Positions 27,280-35,658 of a stretch of DNA of 64,000 nt are shown here, in pieces (the stretch's first letter is position 1; each line of letters begins with the position of its first letter). The translations under genes and the position numbers were made by a program. This DNA comes from RUG14300 sp964391805 (lineage in GTDB: Bacteria > Bacillota > Clostridia > Christensenellales > CAG-1252): the NCBI GenBank assembly GCA_964391805.1, contig CAYMNK010000002.1, positions 1 through 64,000 on the forward strand, given 5' to 3'. The notes below the pieces were generated by a model. It was not told the origin of the DNA and made no database searches. It saw only the letters and a program-made list of their open reading frames with translations.

Positions 27280-27720
27280 GTCTGACTAATTGGTCGCTGT
27301 GTTGTTTGCTATGATAAGGATTATTGATAGATTGATGACAAGTTTAGTGCTAAATAAAGAGCAAGTGCGAGGACTTGCTTTGGCGGGCGTTTACTAAACG
27401 CCCCTACATGTTTCTGATATGGTTTTGGTTCTCACGTGAAAGGCAAGTGCGAGGACTTGCTTTGGCGGGCGATTACTAATCGCCCAATTTTATGATATAT
27501 TGCCGTATTTTGTGTAAAAAGTGTGTGCTATAAAATATTCTTTTTTCAAGGAATTAGATCCTTCGACGATCTCAGTATGACCTATATATAACGCACGCCT
27601 TGTGTATTCCTTTGGCATATGTTTCTTCTGTTGATTGTCATTTTAATTCTTTCTGAATTTATTATACCACATTCTTTCGCTCAGTATGACATATATATAC
27701 GTAGTATGATTGCTAACGAA
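27280..27720. repeat. tandem type B repeats and type A fragments
   Basis: Two type B units lie in direct tandem (27358-27410 and 27442-27486), each GCAAGTGCGAGGACTTGC then GGGCG(T/A)TTACTAA(A/T)CGCCC. Type A end fragments occur near 27555-27580 and 27675-27690. No gene is seen between 27171 and 27786. Confidence 0.7.
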
Positions 27721-27786
27721 ATTAATCCAACATGTTTAAGTAGGATCTAACGATGCAATCTTTTGGTATCTATTCGCTATTATTTA

Positions 27787-28125
27787 TTAAGAAATGCGTG
27801 AGAAAATATAGGAAAGTACTTCGGAAAGTCTTTCGACCATGCCGTACGAAGTGAATTCCTTAATTTGATTGATCATTATCAATGCAGTAACTACTACCAA
27901 CAAAGCTACTGCCAATACTATGATAATCCAATATTCACTCATCCATTGAGAACGGCGAAGTTCTTTTTTACGCTTTTCGTACTCTTTACGCTCTTTTTTG
28001 GATAATGTTTCGACATAAAGTTCCTCTTCATTTTGTTGAATAGGTTCTTTTTCGTCTATATTGTCGATACGGGCGTCATCTGCCTTTACAGTATCGTTTT
28101 TTGTTTTATCAAAGTCAGGTTTCAT
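27787..28125 (-). CDS. small single-span membrane protein, unknown
   Basis: The 112-residue protein has an N-terminal charged cytoplasmic half with a Lys/Glu-rich coiled-coil-like stretch (residues 40-60), a strong membrane helix (about 66-87) and a short outer tail. No recognised family. It is divergent from the YlbJ-like gene, about 100 nt away. The ORF has a plausible start, but coding status rests mainly on its sensible composition and topology. Confidence 0.6.
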   Translation of the reverse strand: MKPDFDKTKNDTVKADDARIDNIDEKEPIQQNEEELYVETLSKKERKEYEKRKKELRRSQWMSEYWIIIVLAVALLVVVTALIMINQIKEFTSYGMVERLSEVLSYIFSRIS

Positions 28126-28223
28126 CTGTTACTATTATAAGAAATTACGCTTCCTTTGTCAAGATTTAATTACAACTTAATAATTTTTGTTCTATCAAAG
28201 ACACAATTTCAATAAAATGTTCT

Positions 28224-29213
28224 ATGTCTTCAATTGTTTCATCACTAAAACTCGGCAAGTTCGGCATCTGTTGCAGTAATGCGTTTAAGTTGATTATTTG
28301 TATCGGGGCTTTGATTTTATTCGTCATTCATCCCGAGAGATATGCTCAATCCTTTTTAAACGGACTTACGCTCTTCGGTAAAAGTGTTTTACCCGTCCTG
28401 TTTCCTTTTTTCTTTATAACTAAGGCGCTCAACGCTTTAGGTGTTTCGTCCTCAATAGGTAAGGTGATAGCAAAACCGATCGGCAAACTATACAATGCCC
28501 CACCCGAATCCGCATATATACTCGTTATGAATATGATTTCGGGTTATCCAATAGGCGCAAGCCTTACCGCGCAATGCTACTCGAATGGCTCAATCGACAA
28601 GAATGATGCTTTATGTATAACTTCTTTTTGTTCGTCCGGCGGTCCAATATTCATTTTGGGAACGGTTAACGGATTTTTCGGCAATATACGTTTTGCGTTT
28701 ATTCTATTAATAACCAATTATTTATCCGCTTTTGTCAACGGTTTATTGTTTAGAAACAGGCACCGCAATCACGTAAATGGTCCAAACCTCACACAAAACA
28801 GCGATACATTACCTAATATCATTAAGGGTAGTGTCGGCAATGTACTGCAAGTAGGCGGTTTTATTGCTCTTTTCAATATCCTTATAGATATGCTTACCGA
28901 TATAGGCGTAGTAGATTTTTTTGCATTGCTTTTAAAACCGATTTTAAGTCAACAACAAGCGTTGGCACTTGCATCAGGCGTAATAGAAATGACAAGAGGG
29001 TGCAGTATGCTCTCCGCTTCGGGCGCTACCGTTTTCAATGGGTGCATCGCTTCGTTTATGATCGCTTTCGGCGGTATCGGCATCGCTATGCAGTCAATAA
29101 GCTACCTCGGCAAATGCGGTATCACTATGGGAGAACTGCTCCTTCGCAAACTGTCGCAAGCCACTATCGCTTTCGTGCTTGCTCTACCCTTGGGATTGCT
29201 ACTACTAACTTAA
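28224..29213 (+). CDS. YlbJ/SpoVV-like membrane protein (nucleoside-recognition Gate domain)
   Basis: The 329-residue polytopic protein has paired Gate-like domains with the family motifs SGYPIGA (about residue 106), SSGGP...GTVNGFFGN (about 137) and EMTRGCSM (about 254). In Bacillus, YlbJ (SpoVV) moves dipicolinic acid into the forespore, and ylbH(rsmD)-coaD(ylbI)-ylbJ are neighbours; here the same three are adjacent but ylbJ is convergent with coaD, overlapping it by 4 nt at the stops. This suggests a spore-forming ancestry, though homologues also occur in non-sporulating relatives. No strong RBS precedes the ATG, so the start is less sure. Confidence 0.85.
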   Translation: MSSIVSSLKLGKFGICCSNAFKLIICIGALILFVIHPERYAQSFLNGLTLFGKSVLPVLFPFFFITKALNALGVSSSIGKVIAKPIGKLYNAPPESAYILVMNMISGYPIGASLTAQCYSNGSIDKNDALCITSFCSSGGPIFILGTVNGFFGNIRFAFILLITNYLSAFVNGLLFRNRHRNHVNGPNLTQNSDTLPNIIKGSVGNVLQVGGFIALFNILIDMLTDIGVVDFFALLLKPILSQQQALALASGVIEMTRGCSMLSASGATVFNGCIASFMIAFGGIGIAMQSISYLGKCGITMGELLLRKLSQATIAFVLALPLGLLLLT

Positions 29214-29692
29214 CGAATATGACGTTCGTACAATTCCTCTACCAATTCAATGGAATTGTCTGCTATAAACCCTTCTAAAGATTCTTTGGCTACAATGCGA
29301 CGTCTGACTTCGGTGGACGAAATGAAGGACATCTTGTTGCTCAAGAAACATACCGTATCCACACCGCCTTCTCCTAAATTGTATTCGGACATTTCGATTT
29401 CGTAGTCAAGGTCGCTTTCGGAACGGATGCCCCTTATCAAACAGTCAACTTCTAATTCGTGAGCAATGTTTATCGTTAAGCCGGCATACGAGATAACCGC
29501 AATGTTCTCTAATCCCTCGCAAGTCTTCCTGATTATAGCGATTCGATCCTCAACATTAAACAAATATTTCTTGGACGGGTTGACGAGGATAGCAATGTAA
29601 ACCTTGTCAAACAATTTACACGCACGGCGCACCATGTCTAAATGCCCTTTGGTAAATGGATCGAAACTTCCTGTCACCATACACTTTTTCAT
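29210..29692 (-). CDS. coaD: phosphopantetheine adenylyltransferase
   Basis: It transfers AMP from ATP to 4'-phosphopantetheine in coenzyme A synthesis. The 160-residue length is typical. The nucleotidyltransferase motif GSFDPFTKGHLD is at residues 8-19, RGIR near 89 and the ISSTEVR motif near 125. It follows rsmD by 3 nt, a common pairing. Confidence 0.96.
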   Translation of the reverse strand: MKKCMVTGSFDPFTKGHLDMVRRACKLFDKVYIAILVNPSKKYLFNVEDRIAIIRKTCEGLENIAVISYAGLTINIAHELEVDCLIRGIRSESDLDYEIEMSEYNLGEGGVDTVCFLSNKMSFISSTEVRRRIVAKESLEGFIADNSIELVEELYERHIR

Positions 29693-29695
29693 AAG

Positions 29696-30223
29696 TTATT
29701 CTCCTTTTTTATAAAAAGATATTGTACAATATCCGTATTTTCGCGAGTCCTTTAGTGCAAGTCCTCGTATTTCATCCGATTTGTCGCTATTGTGCTCGTA
29801 AATAACAACCGTGTCATCATTGATTAGTCCTTTTTTCAACAATTCATCTACAACAGGCTGAATGTCGAGTTTATAAGGGGGATCGAGAAAAATGTAGTTA
29901 AAAGGCGCTTTTTCGAGTCTAATGGCTGTCTTAAAGTCGTAATTGGTAATCTTGATGTCCTTTTCGGTCACCAAAGCAACGTTTTTACGGATAATGTCAA
30001 CACTTTTCTTGGCACTATCGTTAATTGTTACCGTTGCACCTCTCGAATATGCCTCTATTCCTACCGCTCCGCTTCCTCCGAAAAGATCGTAAAAAGTGCC
30101 GTTTATATACTGTCCGAGTATATTGAACAAGCTTTCACGAACCTTGTCTAAGGTCGGTCTTACATCGTCGTCTACGGGCGAATATAGTTTTCTTCCTTTG
30201 TGTTTACCACCTACAATTCTCAT
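29696..30223 (-). CDS. rsmD: 16S rRNA (guanine966-N2)-methyltransferase
   Basis: The 175-residue methyltransferase has the GGKHKGR start, SAM-binding DLFGGSGAVGIEAYSRGA (about 44-61) and catalytic LDPPYK (about 113). Length and order (rsmD-coaD) fit the family. It is the first gene of the pair. Confidence 0.95.
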   Translation of the reverse strand: MRIVGGKHKGRKLYSPVDDDVRPTLDKVRESLFNILGQYINGTFYDLFGGSGAVGIEAYSRGATVTINDSAKKSVDIIRKNVALVTEKDIKITNYDFKTAIRLEKAPFNYIFLDPPYKLDIQPVVDELLKKGLINDDTVVIYEHNSDKSDEIRGLALKDSRKYGYCTISFYKKGE

Positions 30224-30264
30224 TTATTGTCCTTTTTTATATTATTGGTCGCTATCGCTAAGAT

Positions 30265-30390
30265 TAATGCGGATTTAGATACCGACGCTATGCGTCGTTT
30301 AATAATGTTTGCCTTTGACAAATGAAGCAATACTAAGCAATATTGCGAATGACGAAGGCGGGCGATTACTAATCGCCCCTACATTGGTGT
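30265..30390. repeat. partial type A and type B repeats
   Basis: A GATTTAGATACCGACGC... fragment (type A inner block) is followed by a type B hairpin GGGCGATTACTAATCGCCC at about 30360-30378. It fills the gap between rsmD and alr. Confidence 0.6.
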
Positions 30391-30409
30391 ATGTGCATTT
30401 TTATATATG

Positions 30410-31384
30410 CTATTCGATATATTCGAATTTACAGCGCCCGGTCAAGCCGACGTAAATCTCATAAGGAATTTTACCGCTCGCTTCGGCAAGAGCTGAAACA
30501 CTTTTCAAACCCTTGATTATCGTAACTTCGTCACCTACTTCGGCTATGCAATTTAGTTCCACTATAAATGTATCCATACACACTGCAACTATCGGATGGT
30601 ACTTATCGCGAATACGAACTTTGTATCCCAGACTATTGCGCGGAATTCCGTCGGCATAACCGCCGTATACTATAGCAATCCTCGTTTTATTCTTCGCCTC
30701 ATATATGCCGTTATAGCCGGCACGCTCACCTGCTCTTAGAGTCTTTACTAACGCTATTCGTGTAGTCACGGTCAACACATCCGAGTACGCGGTAAAACCT
30801 ATTCTGCGCATATCATACTTATCACCCTTCGATGTTCCCGATGCCGCTGCATGACGCAGTAATCGCCCTAAATGTCGTTCGGCAAAATCGATATGTTTAT
30901 CGAACTGCCTTACCTCGCTTTCCTTGGCTTCAGCGGACGAAAAATGAGTACAAATTCCGCTTATCTCAACTCGCGATAACCGCTTAGAAACCATTATCAT
31001 CTTAGACGTGTCTTTGAGCGTTTTACATCCAAATCGTCCCATTCCGCTATCCACTTTGAGATGCACGCGCACCGACTTCGTGGAATAATCATTAATGGCA
31101 ATCAAATGACACACGTCCGAAACCATGGGCGTCAATGCGTACCTATCATACAATGCGCTCATTCTAATATCGGGCGCAGTGATAAGAATCGGCTTATCGG
31201 TATACTCCCTAAGTCTTACACCCTCACATTCGGTCGCCACGCCAAATGCCGTCACTAAATCGGATACCGCTTTAACAAGAGGCATTCCGTGTCCGTATGC
31301 GTTCGCCTTGACCATCAAAGCAACGGGATATTCAAGCTTTTTGACATTCTTTCGTAAGGTTGATAATTTAACCCTGCAATTCAT
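30410..31384 (-). CDS. alr: alanine racemase
   Basis: A PLP enzyme that makes D-alanine for peptidoglycan. The PLP lysine lies in MVKANAYGHG (residues 23-32), and the second catalytic base, Tyr, in AGERAGYNG (about 221). The family blocks KVDSGMGRFG and MDTFIVEL are present. At 324 residues it is shorter than the usual 360-390; trimmed loops in the C-terminal beta domain explain this. It is the last gene after the IorAB-like pair, 33 nt downstream. Confidence 0.93.
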   Translation of the reverse strand: MNCRVKLSTLRKNVKKLEYPVALMVKANAYGHGMPLVKAVSDLVTAFGVATECEGVRLREYTDKPILITAPDIRMSALYDRYALTPMVSDVCHLIAINDYSTKSVRVHLKVDSGMGRFGCKTLKDTSKMIMVSKRLSRVEISGICTHFSSAEAKESEVRQFDKHIDFAERHLGRLLRHAAASGTSKGDKYDMRRIGFTAYSDVLTVTTRIALVKTLRAGERAGYNGIYEAKNKTRIAIVYGGYADGIPRNSLGYKVRIRDKYHPIVAVCMDTFIVELNCIAEVGDEVTIIKGLKSVSALAEASGKIPYEIYVGLTGRCKFEYIE

Positions 31385-31417
31385 ATGAAATGATATGCCA
31401 AACCTCTCTATTATTTG

Positions 31418-31945
31418 CTACGCTTTTACGTATTTTTGTGTATATGCCGATTCGATTTCGCCCTCGATTTCCGGCAAGTCGGCTCGCAACAGTTCAAGAA
31501 CACGCTCCTTGGTAAATCCCATAATTCTCAGCGCCAATAAGCACCCTATCAACGAATTTGAATTATATTCAAAAACTTTAAAACAACTGTTTAAACACTT
31601 CTGTGCACAATCTTTGGGGTATGCGCTAATTCCTCGAAGGACCGGTATCGGCATTATAGTTTTATTGGCTATAACCATTCCGCCTTCATCCTTGGGATAA
31701 AAACGAACATTTAAAGACTCCGCCTGTTCAAGTGATATCACGACGTCTGCTCCACCCTCGAGAATCGGTCCGTATCCACCGCCTATTCGAATAGAATAAC
31801 GGTCAACTGTCCGCTCGGGCGAAAACCCTTTTTCGGTATCGATATACAAATTTTCATTCAACGATCGTGCTAACTTGTCGAAAAAATCGATATATTTTCG
31901 AACGTTCTGTCCACCGACCGCACATATCAATATGTCAATTTTCAT
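31418..31945 (-). CDS. IorB-like 2-oxoacid:ferredoxin oxidoreductase gamma-type subunit, divergent
   Basis: The 175-residue protein has the Rossmann-like start ILICAVGGQN and the GADVVISLEQAE and IPIPV segments of the IorB/gamma subunit family. The ETHGMAQRGG-type loop found in active homologues is replaced by unrelated residues (TEKGFSPERTVDR). It overlaps the IorA-like gene by 11 nt. In active systems IorAB oxidises aryl pyruvates to acyl-CoA with ferredoxin; because both partners are degenerate here, that activity is doubtful. Confidence 0.75.
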   Translation of the reverse strand: MKIDILICAVGGQNVRKYIDFFDKLARSLNENLYIDTEKGFSPERTVDRYSIRIGGGYGPILEGGADVVISLEQAESLNVRFYPKDEGGMVIANKTIMPIPVLRGISAYPKDCAQKCLNSCFKVFEYNSNSLIGCLLALRIMGFTKERVLELLRADLPEIEGEIESAYTQKYVKA

Positions 31946-33323
31946 ATTTGCAAACCTTATCCGTTACTACAAAGTATACGCCTTGCTCGATTCTGTCAAG
32001 TGCTTCAAATTGTTTTTCATCCAAAACATGCACTTCTTTTACTAAAGGGATGTATTTCTCAAAATCGTTACCGCTTACATGTACTATAACGGCAACAGCG
32101 GAATCATTGATTTCATCGAATATACGATATTGCTCGCAAAACTCCTTATATGTAAGAATACATATACACATACCCTTTTTACCAAATGCAAGAGCGGATG
32201 GCAACGAGTATTTGAGTCCTAACTCGGTTGCGCCTAAAAATCCACCGCCAAGTACACCACATCCGTTATCGGTAAATATGGGATAATCGAACGCCTTAGC
32301 TTTGATAAAAACAGATACAAAGCCACAGTCGATACAAAAGTCGGGAGTTCGCGGTGTGGATTTTGCCCCTTCTTCAGCATAAGCTCGCTTTAGAAGTGCT
32401 ACCGATATCTCTCGAACCGTCCGCGGTCCGCTATTCGGGAATAACGCCTCTCCTATACAGTCTATTCCGTTCTTTTTGAGTTCAATTTCGATAAAGGGAT
32501 GCTCCTCTATTACATATAATTTAGAATGCTTGGTGGCAAAATCTTTCAGTTTGTTAATTGGCAAAGGATATGATATTCCGAGCGAAAATAACGCTACATC
32601 ACCCATGCATTCTTTAACGCTTCTTGCAACCGAACCCGATGCTATTATTCCTATATCTCCACCATTGTCACTTATGCTATTTACAGGAAAACCGTCGACG
32701 TCTTCCGCTATTCTTTGGCGTCTAACCTCGACATCCTCTCTACACAACTTAACAGTTGACGGCAATAATACGTATTTGGACGGATCACGCCTATAAGGTC
32801 TATCCTTGATAATCTTCTTTTCGCCAATCTCGACATAACAAAATGAATCGAACAAGCGTCTGTTAACCCTAATCACTACCGGTATATCGTATTTTTCGCT
32901 AAAGTTAAAAGATATTTTGATAAAGCGCTTGATTTCATACGGATCGGACGGCTCGAAAATCGGATAATTACATGCCGATAAAAACGGCCTCGAATCATAT
33001 CCGATATGATCATTATCCTCTAAATATAGTATAACCAACGCTCCGTTTATTCCGGTATATCCGTACGCCGATGCTAAGTCAAAGGGAATAGCCGATAAAA
33101 AGCAAACCGTTCGCTTACCCGATAGCGCTAAACCAAACGCATAAGATAATGCCGTTTTTTCGTCGGTTAGCCTTGTAACTTGTAAATCCACATCGTTAGG
33201 AATTACTCGATGATTATAGGGCAACGAGCCAAAAACAAAATGAGATGCACCGCCTTCGTATGCACCTTGAAATGTGGCATTGTAGCCGTCTAAAAGTTTT
33301 TTTTCGGGTAGGTTATTCTCCAT
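31935..33323 (-). CDS. IorA-like indolepyruvate oxidoreductase alpha subunit, truncated and degenerate
   Basis: The 462-residue protein matches IorA along the pyrimidine-binding and middle domains: INGALVILYLEDND...YDSR, PIFEPSDPYEIKRF, EKYDIPVVIRVNRR and the SYPLPINKLKDF region. Normal IorA is about 580-640 residues with a C-terminal 2x4Fe-4S ferredoxin domain, absent here. The TPP-binding GD...N block is lost (TDNGCGVLGGG is followed by ILTYKEF, not GDSTFFHSG), and only CIDC remains of the usual cysteine motif. The reading frame is intact and well kept, so this looks like a repurposed pseudo-enzyme rather than decay. It overlaps the preceding membrane protein gene by 11 nt. Confidence 0.75.
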   Translation of the reverse strand: MENNLPEKKLLDGYNATFQGAYEGGASHFVFGSLPYNHRVIPNDVDLQVTRLTDEKTALSYAFGLALSGKRTVCFLSAIPFDLASAYGYTGINGALVILYLEDNDHIGYDSRPFLSACNYPIFEPSDPYEIKRFIKISFNFSEKYDIPVVIRVNRRLFDSFCYVEIGEKKIIKDRPYRRDPSKYVLLPSTVKLCREDVEVRRQRIAEDVDGFPVNSISDNGGDIGIIASGSVARSVKECMGDVALFSLGISYPLPINKLKDFATKHSKLYVIEEHPFIEIELKKNGIDCIGEALFPNSGPRTVREISVALLKRAYAEEGAKSTPRTPDFCIDCGFVSVFIKAKAFDYPIFTDNGCGVLGGGFLGATELGLKYSLPSALAFGKKGMCICILTYKEFCEQYRIFDEINDSAVAVIVHVSGNDFEKYIPLVKEVHVLDEKQFEALDRIEQGVYFVVTDKVCKYEN

Positions 33324-33798
33324 CCTCTATCACCTCAACCGACACATGCGGATTGAGTTTTTGAATTTCGTCGATTATTTTGTCCGATTTAGAGGGGAAT
33401 ACCGATAGCACTAAGAAGCCTACATAATCTTCTTTGGTTTCGTCCTCTACGTATAACACGGTCAAACCGCTCTTTTTATCGCGCTTAATCGTGAGCAACT
33501 TTTCGGCAAGATATACCGTTTTGGTCAGTTTTCGATATATAAATGCGTTGTCGGTCACTTCATATCGATTGCAAAATAAAAATGCGGTTACAAATATCAA
33601 CGCCAAGAAGCACACCGCAACCGATGCTATCTCTAAACCTCTGTAATAGGATACAAGTGTTCCTATTCCAAGCACTTTCATCAAATTGTATAATCCGCCT
33701 ACAAGGAAAAGGACACACATGATAGCGTAAAACACATACACGGATGTCGGATGCTTATAATAATAAATCTTTACTTCATTCGTTTGTTTTTTCATCAT
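33313..33798 (-). CDS. two-span membrane protein with PH-like domain, unknown
   Basis: The 161-residue protein has two membrane helices (about 18-40 and 52-74) and a C-terminal beta-rich domain (about 78-155) of the bacterial PH type: a hydrophilic strand set beginning NRYEVTDNAFIYRK. It is the first gene of the unit leading into the IorAB-like pair and alr. No specific function can be given. Confidence 0.7.
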   Translation of the reverse strand: MMKKQTNEVKIYYYKHPTSVYVFYAIMCVLFLVGGLYNLMKVLGIGTLVSYYRGLEIASVAVCFLALIFVTAFLFCNRYEVTDNAFIYRKLTKTVYLAEKLLTIKRDKKSGLTVLYVEDETKEDYVGFLVLSVFPSKSDKIIDEIQKLNPHVSVEVIEDGE

Positions 33799-33876
33799 AT
33801 TATTATTATATAAGAAAGATTGGCATTTTTCAAGGGCTGTTTCGGTGTTTTTTTATAAAGATTATATAATAATTTG

Positions 33877-33905
33877 TTTCAAAATAAAAAAAATTATGCT
33901 ATACT
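33877..33905 (+). promoter_or_regulatory. extended -10 promoter of rdgB placing +1 at the start codon
   Basis: TGCTATACT is an extended -10 element (TATACT at 33900-33905) with a weak -35 TTTCAA at 33877. The predicted +1 is 33912, the A of the rdgB ATG, so the mRNA may be leaderless. An AAGGG lies only 1 nt before the ATG. Confidence 0.6.
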
Positions 33906-33911
33906 AAGGGT

Positions 33912-34487
33912 ATGAAAGTTATCGTTGCAACTAATAATCAACACAAACTCTCCGAAATGAGAGCAATTTTGGGTTCAAAACTCGAACTCGTTTCTATGTC
34001 CGAATTCGGCATCGATATGAATATCGAGGAAAACGGCTCGACACTCGAGGAAAATTCAAGAATCAAGGCTTTGGCTGTATCGAGAATTGCTAATTTGCCG
34101 ACATTGGCTGACGATACCGGGCTTTTGGTCGACGCTCTTAACGGAGCACCCGGCGTTTTTTCGGCAAGATTCGCAGGAGTCGAACACAACGATAAGAAAA
34201 ACCGCGAAAAATTGCTCGAAGAATTGTCGAATGTGGAATACAAGAATCGTACCGCTCATTTCGAAACTGTGTTGACATTGCTCTACCCCGACGGACACGA
34301 GATCGTCGCCAAAGGCGCAGTATATGGTCACATTCTCGAAAAAGAGGTCGGTGATAACGGTTTTGGATACGATTCCTTGTTTTACGCCGATGAACTCGGT
34401 AAATCGTTCGCGGAAGCAAGTGCCGAAGATAAAAATTCGATAAGTCACAGAGGACGCGCCCTTCAAGCGCTACTCGAAAAACTATAA
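33912..34487 (+). CDS. rdgB: XTP/dITP diphosphatase (non-canonical purine NTPase), RdgB/HAM1 family
   Basis: It removes ITP, dITP and XTP from the nucleotide pool. The 191-residue protein has TNNQHKLSEM (7-16), LADDTGLLVDALNGAPGVFSARF (about 63-85), GFGYDSLF (about 149) and SHRGRALQAL (about 177). The length is standard. It is followed after 5 nt by a YfcE-like gene, a frequent pair. Confidence 0.96.
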   Translation: MKVIVATNNQHKLSEMRAILGSKLELVSMSEFGIDMNIEENGSTLEENSRIKALAVSRIANLPTLADDTGLLVDALNGAPGVFSARFAGVEHNDKKNREKLLEELSNVEYKNRTAHFETVLTLLYPDGHEIVAKGAVYGHILEKEVGDNGFGYDSLFYADELGKSFAEASAEDKNSISHRGRALQALLEKL

Positions 34488-34492
34488 CGACA

Positions 34493-34969
34493 ATGAAAAA
34501 GATTCTTGTTTTTTCCGATTGCCATTACGATAAGGATGCCGTCGGACTTTTGATGAATAAAATCGACGAATATGACTACGTGTATTTTTTAGGAGACGGA
34601 TTGGATAATATTACATTGTATTCGTACGCTTATCCTAATAAAATAGATGCGGTCAGAGGTAATTGCGATTATTATTGCTACGGCAACATACCCTACGAGA
34701 TTACCAATACCGTAGAAGGCGTAACCATTTTTCTAACACACGGTCACCTCTATAGAGCAAAATCATCACTCGACGAACTCGAGGTGCAAGCTTGTAAGCA
34801 TAATGCAAACATTGTCCTTTACGGTCATACTCATTGTCAAGAAAAGTGTGAAAGAGAGGGCGTAATTTACCTAAACCCGGGTGCTTTATGCGCTTCTCCC
34901 TATCCTCAATACGCCGAAATTACTATAAATGAAAAAAATATCCAAATTTACTTGAGAAAACTTCATTAG
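34493..34969 (+). CDS. YfcE/MJ0936-family metallophosphodiesterase
   Basis: The 158-residue calcineurin-like enzyme has all five metal motifs: SDCHYD (8-13), GDGLDN (about 34), GNCD (about 55), THGH (about 83) and GHTH (about 111). Family members hydrolyse phosphodiesters; the natural substrate is not settled. Coupled to rdgB, with the tRNA cluster promoter 6 nt past its stop. Confidence 0.9.
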   Translation: MKKILVFSDCHYDKDAVGLLMNKIDEYDYVYFLGDGLDNITLYSYAYPNKIDAVRGNCDYYCYGNIPYEITNTVEGVTIFLTHGHLYRAKSSLDELEVQACKHNANIVLYGHTHCQEKCEREGVIYLNPGALCASPYPQYAEITINEKNIQIYLRKLH

Positions 34970-34974
34970 ATTAG

Positions 34975-35003
34975 TTGACAAATTTTTCTTAAAATGGTAA
35001 TAT
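34975..35003 (+). promoter_or_regulatory. promoter of the tRNA cluster
   Basis: TTGACA (34975-34980), 17-bp spacer, TAATAT (34998-35003). +1 is about 15 nt before the first tRNA. Confidence 0.85.
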
Positions 35004-35024
35004 CTAATAGCGTTAATTGAGTCT

Positions 35025-35098
35025 GCGAGTGTAGTTCAAAGGCAGAATCCCAGCCTTCCAAGCTGGTTGTGTGGGTTCGATTCCCATCACTCGCTCCA
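35025..35098 (+). tRNA. tRNA-Gly (anticodon TCC)
   Basis: Acceptor GCGAGTG/CACTCGC, anticodon loop CTTCCAA, encoded CCA. Second glycine tRNA of the window; it reads GGA/GGG. Confidence 0.95.
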
Positions 35099-35102
35099 AC
35101 AT

Positions 35103-35178
35103 GGTTCAGTAGCTCAGTGGATAGAGCAACGGCCTTCTAAGCCGTAGGTCGAGGGTTCGAATCCCCCCTGGATCACCA
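35103..35178 (+). tRNA. tRNA-Arg (anticodon TCT)
   Basis: Acceptor GGTTCAG/CTGGATC with two G-T pairs, anticodon stem ACGGC/GCCGT with loop CTTCTAA, encoded CCA. It reads AGA/AGG. Confidence 0.94.
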
Positions 35179-35184
35179 AGGTGT

Positions 35185-35262
35185 GGTGGGATTAGCTCAG
35201 ATGGTTAGAGCGCCAGGTTGTGGCCCTGGAGGCCAAGGGTTCGAATCCCTTATCTCACCCCA
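35185..35262 (+). tRNA. tRNA-His (anticodon GTG)
   Basis: Acceptor GTGGGAT/ATCTCAC with the histidine-specific extra G(-1) facing discriminator C73, anticodon stem CCAGG/CCTGG with loop TTGTGGC, encoded CCA. Confidence 0.95.
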
Positions 35263-35293
35263 TACTTAATTAATCACTCGAAATCGCTAACTT

Positions 35294-35368
35294 AGGGGTA
35301 TCGCCAAGCGGTAAGGCACTAGACTTTGACTCTAGCATTCGTAGGTTCAAATCCTGCTACCCCTGCCA
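35294..35368 (+). tRNA. tRNA-Gln (anticodon TTG)
   Basis: Acceptor AGGGGTA/TACCCCT, discriminator G typical of tRNA-Gln, anticodon stem CTAGA/TCTAG with loop CTTTGAC, encoded CCA. Its last base abuts the first base of tRNA-Lys(TTT). Confidence 0.95.
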
Positions 35369-35444
35369 GACCCACTAGCTCAGAAGGTAGAGCATTTGAC
35401 TTTTAATCAAAGGGTCCGGGGTTCGAATCCCCGGTGGGTCACCA
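35369..35444 (+). tRNA. tRNA-Lys (anticodon TTT)
   Basis: Acceptor GACCCAC/GTGGGTC, anticodon stem TTTGA/TCAAA with loop CTTTTAA, encoded CCA. It follows tRNA-Gln with no spacer, so maturation must cut exactly between them. Confidence 0.95.
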
Positions 35445-35474
35445 AGGGCTGTCTATGATTTTCTAGGCAGCCCT
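35445..35474 (+). promoter_or_regulatory. hairpin between tRNA-Lys and the terminator
   Basis: AGGGCTG-TC-TA / TAG-GCAGCCCT stem closed over a short loop, starting directly after the tRNA-Lys CCA. There is no T-run; a processing or stability stem is likely. Confidence 0.5.
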
Positions 35475-35483
35475 AAATTAAAT

Positions 35484-35537
35484 GTACTGATTGGGATTCA
35501 CCTCCCTCTTTTGATTCCAATCAGTACCCTCCTTTTT
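35484..35537 (+). terminator. large terminator-like hairpin inside the tRNA cluster
   Basis: Perfect 11-bp stem GTACTGATTGG/CCAATCAGTAC, then CCTCCTTTTT. The loop carries GGATTCACCTCC, which resembles the 3' tail of 16S rRNA (anti-Shine-Dalgarno). tRNA-Leu begins 2-3 nt later, so either read-through or a separate promoter feeds it. Confidence 0.65.
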
Positions 35538-35539
35538 AA

Positions 35540-35621
35540 GCGCCTGTGGCGGAATGGCAGACGCGCTAGACTTAGGATCTAGTGTTCACACGTGGAGGTT
35601 CAAGTCCTCTCAGGCGCACCA
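35540..35621 (+). tRNA. tRNA-Leu (anticodon TAG)
   Basis: Acceptor GCGCCTG/CAGGCGC, discriminator A, anticodon stem CTAGA/TCTAG with loop CTTAGGA, class II variable arm, encoded CCA. It reads CTA and related codons. Confidence 0.94.
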
Positions 35622-35626
35622 CAGGA

Positions 35627-35658
35627 AAAAACGACAAGTTTCGGCTTGTCGTTTTTTT
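35627..35658 (+). terminator. terminator of the tRNA cluster
   Basis: AAACGACAAG-TTTCGG-CTTGTCGTTT stem followed by TTTT, 5 nt after the tRNA-Leu CCA end. Confidence 0.9.

Noticed and set aside
35294..35444. tRNA-Gln and tRNA-Lys as an assembly artefact because they touch.
   Set aside because: Both fold fully with their own CCA ends; zero spacing occurs in Bacillota tRNA clusters.
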